Under the pieces are notes generated by a model, which worked only from the letters and a program-made list of their open reading frames with translations, searched no databases and had not been told where the DNA came from. Positions 16,823 to 24,070 of a DNA stretch of 39,855 nucleotides are shown piece after piece (positions within the stretch are counted from its first letter, which is position 1; every line of letters starts with the position of its first letter). The stretch lies in contig NZ_JBHTKJ010000029.1 of NCBI RefSeq assembly GCF_042675965.1, positions 1 to 39,855 on the forward strand, given 5' to 3'. Made by a program: the position numbers and the translations under genes. Source of the DNA: Virgibacillus_R byunsanensis. Its GTDB lineage: Bacteria; Bacillota; Bacilli; Bacillales; Amphibacillaceae.

Positions 16823-18015
16823 GACTCCTCACCTCTTTTTTCATTTTTCCGAAATGGCTGCTTTCTATTATATGTTAAACTTCGCCAAATCCATTCTAAC
16901 GGTCCAAATAAATAATGAGAAAACCACCACTTACTCCATATTATCTGAACGCTAAATATGATGATGACGAATACTACTCCAGTTAAGGGGCTAACCGACC
17001 CATAGAATCCAAAACCAATTCCATAAAACAACATAAAACTTATAATGGATTGTATGATGTAGTTTGTTAAAGCCATGCGGCCGACATACGCAAATGGTTT
17101 TACGAGCTTTAAACCAATTCTGGTTTGGGCAAGTAATGTAATCGAAACTATGTAGAATAATGCAGAAAAAGTCCCACCAATATTATCTTGAAAGTAAGAG
17201 AACCATGCTGGATTACCAAAAAGGTAAGGTCCTAATTTAAATAATAGGAAGAAGAACAGCGTAATTGTCCATAGTCGTTGTAATAAAGATTTATGCTTAC
17301 TTGGTTCGTGTAACCAGCGCTTTCTTGCCATGTACATCCCAAATAAGAACAATGGCAGCAGCGTACACACAAGTAACAAAAATGAAATCCCTCCACCATT
17401 GGAATACATCCAATCATCATAGTTTTGAGACCAAATGGTTATTAGATTACTACTTTGATAGTTAGCTAAAGCATGATTTATGGCATCTTTATTAACATGA
17501 TCCAAATAGTTACGAGCCCCGAATAACATGAGGCTAAATAATCCGACACTTCCTACAAGTAAACTAAATCCCCAACTTAGTAATGTCCTGTCCCTTACCT
17601 GTATAAATAGCAATAGCAACAATCCAATCGTGCCATAGGATAGCAAAATATCGCCATGCCATATTAAAAAGGCATGGATTAATCCAAACCCAATTAATAG
17701 CAAAAGTCTTCGTAGCAAAAATGACTTTACATTTACATGTCGTGTTTGAAATCGATCCACTAAAATTTGAAAACCAAATCCAAATAGCAACGAAAATAAC
17801 GTATAAAAACTCGCTTGGAAAAAGATATCAATAAACGCTTGTGTGTACTGATCTGTAACAGATGACCAAGCACTACTTTCACCGCCATACATAAAATATG
17901 GTGCGGCGAAAGCCCCGATATTCACCATGAAAATTCCAAAAATCGCAAAACCCCGAGCAGCATCAATCCAAACTAACCGATTTGTTTTATTTATTGGTGA
18001 CACGTTTTCATTCAA
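16819..18015 (-). CDS. DUF418 (YeiB-like) membrane protein
   Basis: A protein of about 398 residues with many membrane spans. It starts with RLVWIDAARGFAIFGIFMVN, the hallmark of the YeiB/DUF418 family, and later has GRMALTNYIIQSIISFMLFYG and FGPLEWIWRSLTY, the conserved C-terminal DUF418 signature. Members are related to acyltransferase-3-type membrane proteins; the substrate is unknown. I place the start at TTG 18015 because GGAGG (18024-18028) is 8 bp upstream; an in-frame TTG at 18030 would put the ribosome-binding site inside the gene. It is the first gene of a three-gene operon and divergent from gerPA. Confidence 0.88.
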   Translation of the reverse strand: MNENVSPINKTNRLVWIDAARGFAIFGIFMVNIGAFAAPYFMYGGESSAWSSVTDQYTQAFIDIFFQASFYTLFSLLFGFGFQILVDRFQTRHVNVKSFLLRRLLLLIGFGLIHAFLIWHGDILLSYGTIGLLLLLFIQVRDRTLLSWGFSLLVGSVGLFSLMLFGARNYLDHVNKDAINHALANYQSSNLITIWSQNYDDWMYSNGGGISFLLLVCTLLPLFLFGMYMARKRWLHEPSKHKSLLQRLWTITLFFFLLFKLGPYLFGNPAWFSYFQDNIGGTFSALFYIVSITLLAQTRIGLKLVKPFAYVGRMALTNYIIQSIISFMLFYGIGFGFYGSVSPLTGVVFVIIIFSVQIIWSKWWFSHYLFGPLEWIWRSLTYNRKQPFRKNEKRGEES

Positions 18016-18128
18016 AATAAACACCTCCAATAACTCTCATACTATTATTATAGACCAAGACATTGCTTCCTTCATTTTTTCAACAATTCATTACGATTAC
18101 ATAAACTAATCATGAAGGAGTGATAAGT

Positions 18129-18341
18129 ATGCCGGCAATAGTAGGAGCAGTTAAAGTTATTAATATATCTGCATCAAGTATTTTCAACATTGGCGATGTT
18201 TACTCCATGTCTCCTGATAGTTCTGCGAAAACATATGCTGGCGGTGGCTCTTTTAATACAGGAGATGGAATCCGCGTTAATCTTGAAAATTCCAATACGT
18301 ATGTACAGGATTCAGACAAAATTGATCAGTCAATTAGTTAA
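18129..18341 (+). CDS. gerPA: Spore germination protein GerPA
   Basis: A 70-residue protein starting MPAIVGAVKVINISASSIFNIGD and containing YAGGGSFNTGD, the conserved core of the GerPA/GerPF family. GerP proteins are made in the mother cell and reside in the spore coat or its interface, where they allow germinants to reach their receptors. The ATG at 18129 has AAGGAG at 18115-18120; an in-frame GTG at 18120 overlaps this site and was rejected. It is the first of six gerP genes in the canonical order. Confidence 0.92.
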   Translation: MPAIVGAVKVINISASSIFNIGDVYSMSPDSSAKTYAGGGSFNTGDGIRVNLENSNTYVQDSDKIDQSIS

Positions 18342-18357
18342 GAACGGAGTGATAAAT

Positions 18358-18606
18358 ATGAGCGTAACCATTCATCAATCAATTAGCATTTATCTCCTAA
18401 AAGTGGGAGCCATTACTAATTCATCCGTATTACAGATTGGTAGTACTGGTTGCATCCAGGCACAATCTGATCAATATAATACAGGAGGTTATACTGAACC
18501 CGCTGAAGAAGCTGAACCGGTCGGCGAGGCAGATACTCCTATTCTTCCTCTATCCCAGCAAGAACAAGAAGAAACACGTATTCTAAAGAATACACGACAA
18601 GCATAA
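18358..18606 (+). CDS. gerPB: Spore germination protein GerPB
   Basis: An 82-residue protein (MSVTIHQSISIYLLKVGAITNSSVLQIGS...), matching the hydrophobic N-terminal strand pattern of GerPB, with a Pro/Glu-rich tail (EPAEEAEPVGEADTP). The ATG at 18358 has an upstream GGAGTG. It begins 16 bp after gerPA. A 100-bp gap follows, larger than elsewhere in the operon. Confidence 0.9.
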   Translation: MSVTIHQSISIYLLKVGAITNSSVLQIGSTGCIQAQSDQYNTGGYTEPAEEAEPVGEADTPILPLSQQEQEETRILKNTRQA

Positions 18607-18639
18607 TTAATTTTAACTTTCTTTACGCTAGACAATAGC

Positions 18640-18698
18640 ACAATTCCCCCTTTCATGCATAAACTGTTTATAGGTCTTTGCCTAGCAATAAAGGGGGA
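18640..18698 (+). promoter_or_regulatory. Possible internal SigK-type promoter and RBS-masking stem before gerPC
   Basis: AC at 18640-18641, 16 bp, then CATAAACTG (18658-18666), near the sporulation SigK consensus AC-N16/17-CATANNNTA with one mismatch. A 9-bp perfect stem is possible between TCCCCCTTT (18645-18653) and AAAGGGGGA (18690-18698), the latter being the gerPC ribosome-binding site. A transcript from this promoter would start after the left arm and so would lack it. Confidence 0.35.
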
Positions 18699-18706
18699 CT
18701 ACATGT

Positions 18707-19294
18707 ATGAATAGTAATGAATGGAACAATTTTCTATATAACCTTCATCATATCAATCAACAACAAGAAGAAAAAATTAAAACCTTAGAGGAAAAAATAG
18801 ACCAGCTCGAAAGAAAAGTTCAGGAGAAAAGTAATAATACAGTAGAAAAAGTGGAATATCATTTTGATCAATTAAAAATAGAAAATTTAAATGGTACGCT
18901 GCATATTGGTCTTTCTCCAAATGATTTGAACAACATAGAAGAGTTTGACGTTGCACAAACAAACAAAAATCAACCAACCCCTCCACCTTTGAAACAAACA
19001 CTTATGTCTGAATTAAATGGCTATGTCCAAGAAACTTGCCCATCACTAATCCAGCAATTATCTGACCAATACAATAGACCGATTGATGAAGAATATCAGA
19101 CCATGATGATACAAGATATTGCAAAACAACTTCCCCAAAGAATAGCGTATTATGAAGAAGAGGCAAAGAAAACTATTCGTACAGAGTCAGACGAACAGTT
19201 AAAAGAATATATAACGAATCACATTAAAAAGGAAATTAATCATTCATTAACGAATTATATGCAAGCAAAGGATTCAAAAGGGGATGAACAATGA
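18707..19294 (+). CDS. gerPC: Spore germination protein GerPC
   Basis: A 195-residue protein, close to the 205 of B. subtilis GerPC. Residues about 15-50 (QQQEEKIKTLEEKIDQLERKV) form a coiled coil, followed by the family motif EYHFDQLKIENLNGTLHIGLSPND and a C-terminal helical part. It is thought to help assemble the GerP proteins in the coat. The ATG at 18707 was chosen; the ATG at 18703 runs into a stop after three codons. The ribosome-binding site is AAAGGGGG at 18690-18697. Its stop overlaps the gerPD start by 4 bp. Confidence 0.93.
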   Translation: MNSNEWNNFLYNLHHINQQQEEKIKTLEEKIDQLERKVQEKSNNTVEKVEYHFDQLKIENLNGTLHIGLSPNDLNNIEEFDVAQTNKNQPTPPPLKQTLMSELNGYVQETCPSLIQQLSDQYNRPIDEEYQTMMIQDIAKQLPQRIAYYEEEAKKTIRTESDEQLKEYITNHIKKEINHSLTNYMQAKDSKGDEQ

Positions 19295-19467
19295 ATATTG
19301 AAGTACACAATTGGGGACTAGACGTTGGTAACGTTGAGATTGATGCCATTACCGCTTCATCGGTTTTTTTAATCGGGGATAATGAAGAAATAAACCTTGC
19401 TTCTTTTTACGATACACCTCCAGAAGCATTTGCAATTGGGTCAATCGTACCATTAGCACCTGTTTAG
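19291..19467 (+). CDS. gerPD: Spore germination protein GerPD
   Basis: A 58-residue protein, the exact usual length of GerPD. It starts MNIEVHNWGLDVGNVEIDAIT and continues ASSVFLIGDNEEI, then ends AIGSIVPLAPV. The ATG overlaps the gerPC TGA (ATGA), so translation is coupled, and GGGGATG upstream acts as the ribosome-binding site. Confidence 0.9.
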   Translation: MNIEVHNWGLDVGNVEIDAITASSVFLIGDNEEINLASFYDTPPEAFAIGSIVPLAPV

Positions 19468-19491
19468 GGAGTGTAGGGGGAAATATGTATT

Positions 19492-19881
19492 ATGTTAAAG
19501 CGTACAGCAGAAGTGAAAAAAATTACTATTAATTCCGTAACATTCAGTTCCATTTTTAATATAGGAGACACGAAAATATCTCATCCAAAAACAAAGGAAA
19601 TAGCAGTCCAAAAAGAAGGTGCAACTTTTACAAAAGAAGATAATCTTTATTTTCGCGATTATCCCATTTTTAATATGGAACCTAACTGGCTCTCAAAGCA
19701 GCATACAGCTTCAACCACTACAGCACACCATGTAAACACAATTAACGTTCAAAATGTATCCATTATTGGTGTTAGTTCATCTTCCATAGCCCAGGTGGGA
19801 AGTATTGGGAAAATAAATGCAGATGCTAGAATAAAGCACTTCCGTATATTATTACCAGAGAATGGACCCACACAAACTTGA
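19492..19881 (+). CDS. gerPE: Spore germination protein GerPE
   Basis: A 129-residue protein with the two GerP-like repeats: NSVTFSSIFNIGDT near the N terminus and NVSIIGVSSSSIAQVGSIGKI near the C terminus, separated by a region with FRDYPIFN. Length is close to B. subtilis GerPE (138). The ATG at 19492 follows a G-rich ribosome-binding site (GTAGGGGG) at a rather long distance; the ATG at 19485 is out of frame. Confidence 0.9.
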   Translation: MLKRTAEVKKITINSVTFSSIFNIGDTKISHPKTKEIAVQKEGATFTKEDNLYFRDYPIFNMEPNWLSKQHTASTTTAHHVNTINVQNVSIIGVSSSSIAQVGSIGKINADARIKHFRILLPENGPTQT

Positions 19882-19938
19882 TTATTTTTCATACTCTAAT
19901 ATATCCTATGAAATTACTTTATCCTAGAAGGTGTTAAT

Positions 19939-20157
19939 ATGCCATCGATAGTTGGACCGATAAAGATTAATAGTGTTGGCGGTGGAGTTGTTAATTTTGG
20001 AGATTCATTTTACTTGTCACCAAAGAGTTCCTCCAAGACTAATACAGGTTCTGGGTCATTAAACACAGGTGATTTCATCTGTACAAATAACGGTTTAAGC
20101 TCCACCAACCCATTCGACCCGGATGTAAATGACCAAAACATCACCGCTAATGCATAA
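19939..20157 (+). CDS. gerPF: Spore germination protein GerPF
   Basis: A 72-residue protein identical in length to B. subtilis GerPF. It begins MPSIVGPIKINSVGGGVVNFGD and has TNTGSGSLNTGDF and FDPDVNDQNI, all family marks. AAGGTG precedes the ATG at 19939. It is a paralog of GerPA, last gene of the operon, followed by a terminator. Confidence 0.93.
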   Translation: MPSIVGPIKINSVGGGVVNFGDSFYLSPKSSSKTNTGSGSLNTGDFICTNNGLSSTNPFDPDVNDQNITANA

Positions 20158-20176
20158 ACAAAAGGAGAAAACTAAA

Positions 20177-20201
20177 AGAGATAGCCCAATTGGCTATCTC
20201 T
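20177..20201. terminator. Bidirectional terminator between gerPF and the oxidase-assembly gene
   Basis: A perfect 10-bp stem, AGAGATAGCC (20177-20186) with GGCTATCTCT (20192-20201), followed by T-rich sequence and preceded by an A-run. Confidence 0.8.
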
Positions 20202-20211
20202 TCTACCTTTA

Positions 20212-20769
20212 TTATTCATAATCCGATTCTTTAATAAATAGTATTTGTACGTAATAGATAAGAACACACGCGGCAACAGTTATAAAAGCCCATCCAAGTG
20301 TTTTTTGTTCAATTATTAAATAGTTGTTACACAATTGACTTTCTGAGGCGATATATATCCATCCCATAATAATGGAGCTTATGACAAAATAAATATATAC
20401 GAAATGCTGAGCAAATGTACCAATCTTTTTCCAGCTCTCACGTAGCGGTATCCCCACTAAAAATGGTAAACTAATAAACTTAAATATCTCTACCGTCTGC
20501 ATTGTTAATGCATCATCCATTGCTCTTGGCAGCATCCAATAACTCCAAATGATAATAACGAGTAAAATTCCGGGAATACCATTGCTGTTCCACTTTTTAA
20601 AGAATCCTGGAAATCGTTGTTGTACATAGGGTGCCATCATCATTCCTGCAATCACTAACAAAGGCATTTGCATGTGCATATGAATCGTCATAACGGACTC
20701 TAATAAATTAGCAACTGGAGGGAGAATTAAGAAAACAAACAGCACTAAACCATATATTGCTTGTTGCAT
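20212..20769 (-). CDS. Six-TM membrane protein, possible oxidase assembly factor
   Basis: A 185-residue protein with six hydrophobic segments. Residues 29-35 (IHMHMQM) and the following MMM form a His/Met-rich patch, a typical copper-binding type of sequence, placed at the outer end of the second helix. There is also a WSYWMLPRAMDDAL motif. It looks like short CtaG/DUF1404-type proteins, but the assignment is weak. It lies directly downstream of sco with a 2-bp gap and the ribosome-binding site (GGGGG) within the sco stop region, so both are likely co-translated to load copper into the CuA/CuB enzyme encoded upstream. Confidence 0.65.
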   Translation of the reverse strand: MQQAIYGLVLFVFLILPPVANLLESVMTIHMHMQMPLLVIAGMMMAPYVQQRFPGFFKKWNSNGIPGILLVIIIWSYWMLPRAMDDALTMQTVEIFKFISLPFLVGIPLRESWKKIGTFAQHFVYIYFVISSIIMGWIYIASESQLCNNYLIIEQKTLGWAFITVAACVLIYYVQILFIKESDYE

Positions 20770-20771
20770 CT

Positions 20772-21404
20772 TTATTCCCCCTTGTCATTTTCTAGCGTAG
20801 TTATGACAGTATCTGCTGCTTCATCAATCTTCGTATAGTCCATCACTTTGTCTAATTTACCTTGTCTATCAACCAAGTAAAATGCGGAGTTATGTGTGAA
20901 ATTTCCTGTGTCATCTGGAATTACAATAACACCAAACTCATCTAACAATCCATCTAATTCAGATTGCTCTGGAATTCTTGCCATCCTCCATGTTTCCCCG
21001 TCACTTTCAAAATAACTTCTATATTTATTCAACGTTTCTGGAGTATCTCTTGTAGGGTCAAAACTGACACTAAGGAATACAATATCTTCACCAATATATT
21101 CATCTGGTACCTGATTATAAACCTCTGCCATATTCATTTCTAATTGAAGGCATACATCGGTACATGATGTATAAATAAATGTGATAAATACATATTTTTC
21201 TTCAAATTCCGAAAAAGAATAAACTCTTCTCTCGCTGTCCTCAAGTGTTACATCAGGAAACTCAGGTTTCTCTTCAAGTAGTTTATTCGTCCTAGCACTT
21301 TCGGCAGTAAATGCTTGAAATCCGTCAGTACCTATATAAAATAATCCTACTCCAAAAAGTAATACAAGAATGATAGCGAACGTATTATGCCCATTTTTAA
21401 TCAT
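20772..21404 (-). CDS. SCO1/SenC family copper chaperone
   Basis: A protein of about 210 residues: N-terminal membrane anchor (residues 7-25) and an extracytoplasmic thioredoxin-like domain. The copper ligands are visible: TSCTDVC (CxxxC) in the FITFIYTSC segment, and the later His in GNFTHNSAFYLVD. Sco proteins deliver or reduce copper/thiols for CuA centres. The ATG at 21404 was chosen, with GGAAGTGA upstream; GTG 21413 is in frame but overlaps that site. It lies after a terminator that follows subunit I, in the same orientation. Confidence 0.92.
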   Translation of the reverse strand: MIKNGHNTFAIILVLLFGVGLFYIGTDGFQAFTAESARTNKLLEEKPEFPDVTLEDSERRVYSFSEFEEKYVFITFIYTSCTDVCLQLEMNMAEVYNQVPDEYIGEDIVFLSVSFDPTRDTPETLNKYRSYFESDGETWRMARIPEQSELDGLLDEFGVIVIPDDTGNFTHNSAFYLVDRQGKLDKVMDYTKIDEAADTVITTLENDKGE

Positions 21405-21465
21405 GGAAATCACTTCCCAAAGTCTAATTTATGATGCTGTACATATGATGTTTTCTACTAAGATG

Positions 21466-21499
21466 AAAGAGACAGCCTTACACCTTCGGCTATCTCTTT
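21466..21499 (-). terminator. Terminator after heme-copper subunit I
   Basis: AAAGAGACAGCC (21466-21477) pairs with GGCTATCTCTTT (21488-21499) with one mismatch and a 10-nt loop. It would end or lower transcription before sco. Confidence 0.7.
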
Positions 21500-21518
21500 A
21501 TCCCTTCATATAAATTAA

Positions 21519-23186
21519 TTACCACGTTTTAAATGGTGGTGATCCTGGGTCACCGATAAAGTCTACTACCGGAATAACATATGCCATCACCACTATGATA
21601 AGCATGATAAGAATGATTTTACTCCAACGTTCTGTCCAGAATGGTGTTTTCGTTGCATTGTCTTCTTCATCCGCAATAAGGAATTCTGATTCACCTTTAG
21701 GTGCACGAAGCATAAGGTGGAACATTGCAAACACTTGCATAAGAACTGCGATAATTAGAATAGTTCCTCCAATTGCCAAGAAGATTAGATATGGATCCCA
21801 ACCTAAAGCAGTTGCATGATCACCATATGTTGAGAAAGAAGTTCTTCTTGGAGAGCCTAGTAACCCGACTAAATGCATTGCTATTGCCATTAGTGACATA
21901 CCGACTGTCCAAAGAATCGTTTGCCATACACCAAATTTATTCATTTTAGGTGTTAGTATTCGACCAGATACATATGGTACTAACCAATAACTTACTCCGA
22001 AGAAGGTCAGTGCAACCGTCATACCTAGTGTTAAGTGGAAGTGTCCTGTTACCCATAAAGAGTTGTGTATTACTTGGTCTAATTGGTTTGTTGTTTGAAC
22101 GATACCACCAGCACCAGCTGGGATAAATGAAATCATTGCAATCATTGGTGCTAAGAAACGAACATCACCCCATGGTAACTTCTTAAAGAATCCAAATAAA
22201 CCTTTTGCCCCTTTTCTTCTTCCAGTTCTTTCGAATACAGAGAACATGGCATATGCAGTCATTAATGATGGAAATCCAACCGCTAAACTCATGAATACGT
22301 GCATGTATTTAACTGATTCAGAGATTCCAGGGTCAATGATTTGGTGATGAAAACCACCAGGGATGTTTAGAATTACTAAGAGAATAATAACGATACGAGT
22401 TAAAAAGTCACTGAATCGTCTTCCACCAATTACTTTTGGTATTATTACATACCATGCAGAAATTGCTGTTAAATACCAGATGTTAACTAATGTATGTCCA
22501 AAAGCCCAAAATAGTGTACGACTTAACATAACGTTAATGGTTTCCATCCATCCGAATGTCCATGGAATAATCATAAATACTTCAATTGCCACTGGAATAC
22601 TTGAGAAGAATAATAGTACAAACACACCAGTTGCAAAAAATGAAAGAATTGGAACGTGTTTACCTTTATTATTTTTTCTCCAAGTTGCAACCTGGATAAA
22701 TGCTCCAAATGCTGCCATCCATACCCCTAGTACGATGAACACTAATCCAATATAAAACATTGGAGAAGCAGCCATTGGCGGATAAAATGTGTACATTACA
22801 GATGCTTCATTCATTAGGATCGGAATTACTGCTAATACGAATCCGACCATTTTCAATCCAAACCCTATCCATACCATTTTTCTAACCTTTGGTAGCAAGC
22901 CACCTAAGTTATGGGATAATACAGAATAGAAGTAACCAATTGTAAAGAATGCAGTGAACACTAGAATTAAAAGTAATCCGTGTGCTGTTAATACTTGATA
23001 ATAATTAAGCCATGATGGTAATTCGAGAAGGCCTGCTCTGTTTAATCCCTGTAAAAGACCTAAAATACCACCTAAAAGCAATGCAATAAATGTTACTGTA
23101 AAATATGATTTCGATATTCGAGCATCTAACGGGTTAACCCCCAATGCCTTATTTGCTTTTTCTTTTATCGTTTCTGCTAAAGCCAT
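21519..23186 (-). CDS. B-family heme-copper reductase subunit I; probable nitric oxide reductase
   Basis: A 555-residue protein with about 13-14 membrane helices in the ba3/bo3 (B-type) layout. Metal ligands are all present: low-spin heme H69 (TAHG) and H384, high-spin heme H382 (TGHFHL), CuB H231 (FGHTLVN), H280 and H281 (GGFHHQ). Oxygen reductases of this family have HPxVY, whose Tyr is covalently linked to the CuB His; here position 235 is Asn (HTLVN), and the next K-channel Tyr (Y244 in the Thermus enzyme) is Ile. Ser and Thr of the K channel (PSLMT) remain. Loss of the linked Tyr is the rule in HCO-derived NO reductases (CuANOR/bNOR, sNOR and others). It would be annotated automatically as cytochrome oxidase CbaA. 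Fed by the CuA subunit upstream. Confidence 0.93.
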   Translation of the reverse strand: MALAETIKEKANKALGVNPLDARISKSYFTVTFIALLLGGILGLLQGLNRAGLLELPSWLNYYQVLTAHGLLLILVFTAFFTIGYFYSVLSHNLGGLLPKVRKMVWIGFGLKMVGFVLAVIPILMNEASVMYTFYPPMAASPMFYIGLVFIVLGVWMAAFGAFIQVATWRKNNKGKHVPILSFFATGVFVLLFFSSIPVAIEVFMIIPWTFGWMETINVMLSRTLFWAFGHTLVNIWYLTAISAWYVIIPKVIGGRRFSDFLTRIVIILLVILNIPGGFHHQIIDPGISESVKYMHVFMSLAVGFPSLMTAYAMFSVFERTGRRKGAKGLFGFFKKLPWGDVRFLAPMIAMISFIPAGAGGIVQTTNQLDQVIHNSLWVTGHFHLTLGMTVALTFFGVSYWLVPYVSGRILTPKMNKFGVWQTILWTVGMSLMAIAMHLVGLLGSPRRTSFSTYGDHATALGWDPYLIFLAIGGTILIIAVLMQVFAMFHLMLRAPKGESEFLIADEEDNATKTPFWTERWSKIILIMLIIVVMAYVIPVVDFIGDPGSPPFKTW

Positions 23187-23200
23187 AGAGTTTCCCTCCC

Positions 23201-23662
23201 TTATTTAACCGTAATAGTTGTACTCATAACTTGGTGACCAGCACCACAATATTCGTTACATATCACTAAATACTCACCAGGTTCGTTAAATGTCTGTGTG
23301 ATCTTTTGCACATACCCTGGCATAACCATTGCATTCACGTTTGTTCCAGCAATTTGAAAACCGTGTGTTACGTCCTTAGAAGTCATTGTAAATGTCACTT
23401 CTGAACCAGCTGGTATTTCAATATCGTTTGGAGTAAAACTAAAGATTTGAAGAGTCATGACAACTTCGTACTCGTTATCTCCTGTTTGAAATACACCAGG
23501 GTTATCAAAAGGTGCTGTTTCGTCTACTTTTTGTGGATCAATTGTTTCCGTGTGACTTGGTGGTCCCATTCCCAGTGCAAATGCTTGATAGCCAGCAAAT
23601 AGAAAAAACCCTATAATCATAGCACTACTCAAAATAAGCCAAATCTTTTCTTCACGATGCAT
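23201..23662 (-). CDS. CuA-containing subunit II
   Basis: A 153-residue protein with one N-terminal membrane helix (7-29) and an extracytoplasmic cupredoxin domain. The CuA ligands are complete: H100 (THGFQ), C135 and C139 with E137 (CNEYC), H143 and M146 (GHQVM). It accepts electrons from a cytochrome c or from quinol-linked donors and passes them to subunit I. There is no fused cytochrome c domain, as in ba3 oxidases and CuANOR. GGGGGAG precedes the start at 23662. It lies between subunit IIa and subunit I with short gaps. Confidence 0.94.
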   Translation of the reverse strand: MHREEKIWLILSSAMIIGFFLFAGYQAFALGMGPPSHTETIDPQKVDETAPFDNPGVFQTGDNEYEVVMTLQIFSFTPNDIEIPAGSEVTFTMTSKDVTHGFQIAGTNVNAMVMPGYVQKITQTFNEPGEYLVICNEYCGAGHQVMSTTITVK

Positions 23663-23680
23663 ATCGTTTCTCCCCCTTAA

Positions 23681-23842
23681 TTAGATATCAACTCTAACCA
23701 TGTACAACCAATAAAATGCTATATATAGTACTAAAATAAATCCTCCTACAAATATTAAGGACGAAGCAAATGCTCCTTTTACTGAATTCTCACTTTCATG
23801 CTCAACTTTTTCTTCAGGATTGTTTGTTTTTATTACTTCCAT
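23681..23842 (-). CDS. Subunit IIa-like small membrane protein
   Basis: A 53-residue protein: a charged N terminus (residues 1-21) and one helix (25-47, ending YWLYMVRVDI). This size and place fit the IIa/CbaD subunit of B-type heme-copper enzymes, which supplies a helix that replaces part of subunit II. The start is the ATG at 23842 with a strong AAAGGAGG; the frame continues upstream to 23920 but has no ribosome-binding site there and would run through the promoter. First gene of the operon. Confidence 0.8.
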   Translation of the reverse strand: MEVIKTNNPEEKVEHESENSVKGAFASSLIFVGGFILVLYIAFYWLYMVRVDI

Positions 23843-23878
23843 CGAAAACCATCCTCCTTTAATATTTATTTCACTTAC

Positions 23879-23921
23879 ATCATATTGCGAATGGTGTTTA
23901 TTCGAAGTGAAATACATCACA
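23879..23921 (-). promoter_or_regulatory. Fnr box and class II promoter of the heme-copper operon
   Basis: On the minus strand, TGTGA-TGTATT-TCACT (23921 to 23906) is a perfect match to the Bacillus Fnr consensus TGTGA-N6-TCACT. A -10 box TATGAT (23884 to 23879) follows after 21 bp, so the box centre (23913.5) is 41.5 bp from the predicted start site near 23872. This is exactly class II activator geometry. An inverted repeat CGAAT-N7-ATTCG (23888-23904) lies between them and may be a second operator. Confidence 0.7.
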
Positions 23922-23987
23922 TCCGAATACCATATTTACCCCTATTTTTGAACGGATTATGTCAAAGACCAAAATCACCCAATAAAA

Positions 23988-24026
23988 AACGATCAAATCC
24001 CTTGTAAACAAAGGGTTTTGATCGTT
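23988..24026 (-). terminator. Terminator of addBA
   Basis: A 10-bp stem AACGATCAAA / TTTGATCGTT, continued by an inner CCCTT / AAGGG stem; T-run on the minus strand from the A-run at 23984-23989. Located 45 bp past the addA stop. Confidence 0.8.
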
Positions 24027-24070
24027 AAAAATAATCATTATAATTTGTAACTGGATTGCCACAATTAGCT

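Noticed and set aside
18083..18108. SigK-like promoter directly before gerPA (AC-N15-CATAAACTA)
   Set aside because: The -10 is a good match, but spacing is short and the start site would fall at the ribosome-binding site, so it is uncertain.
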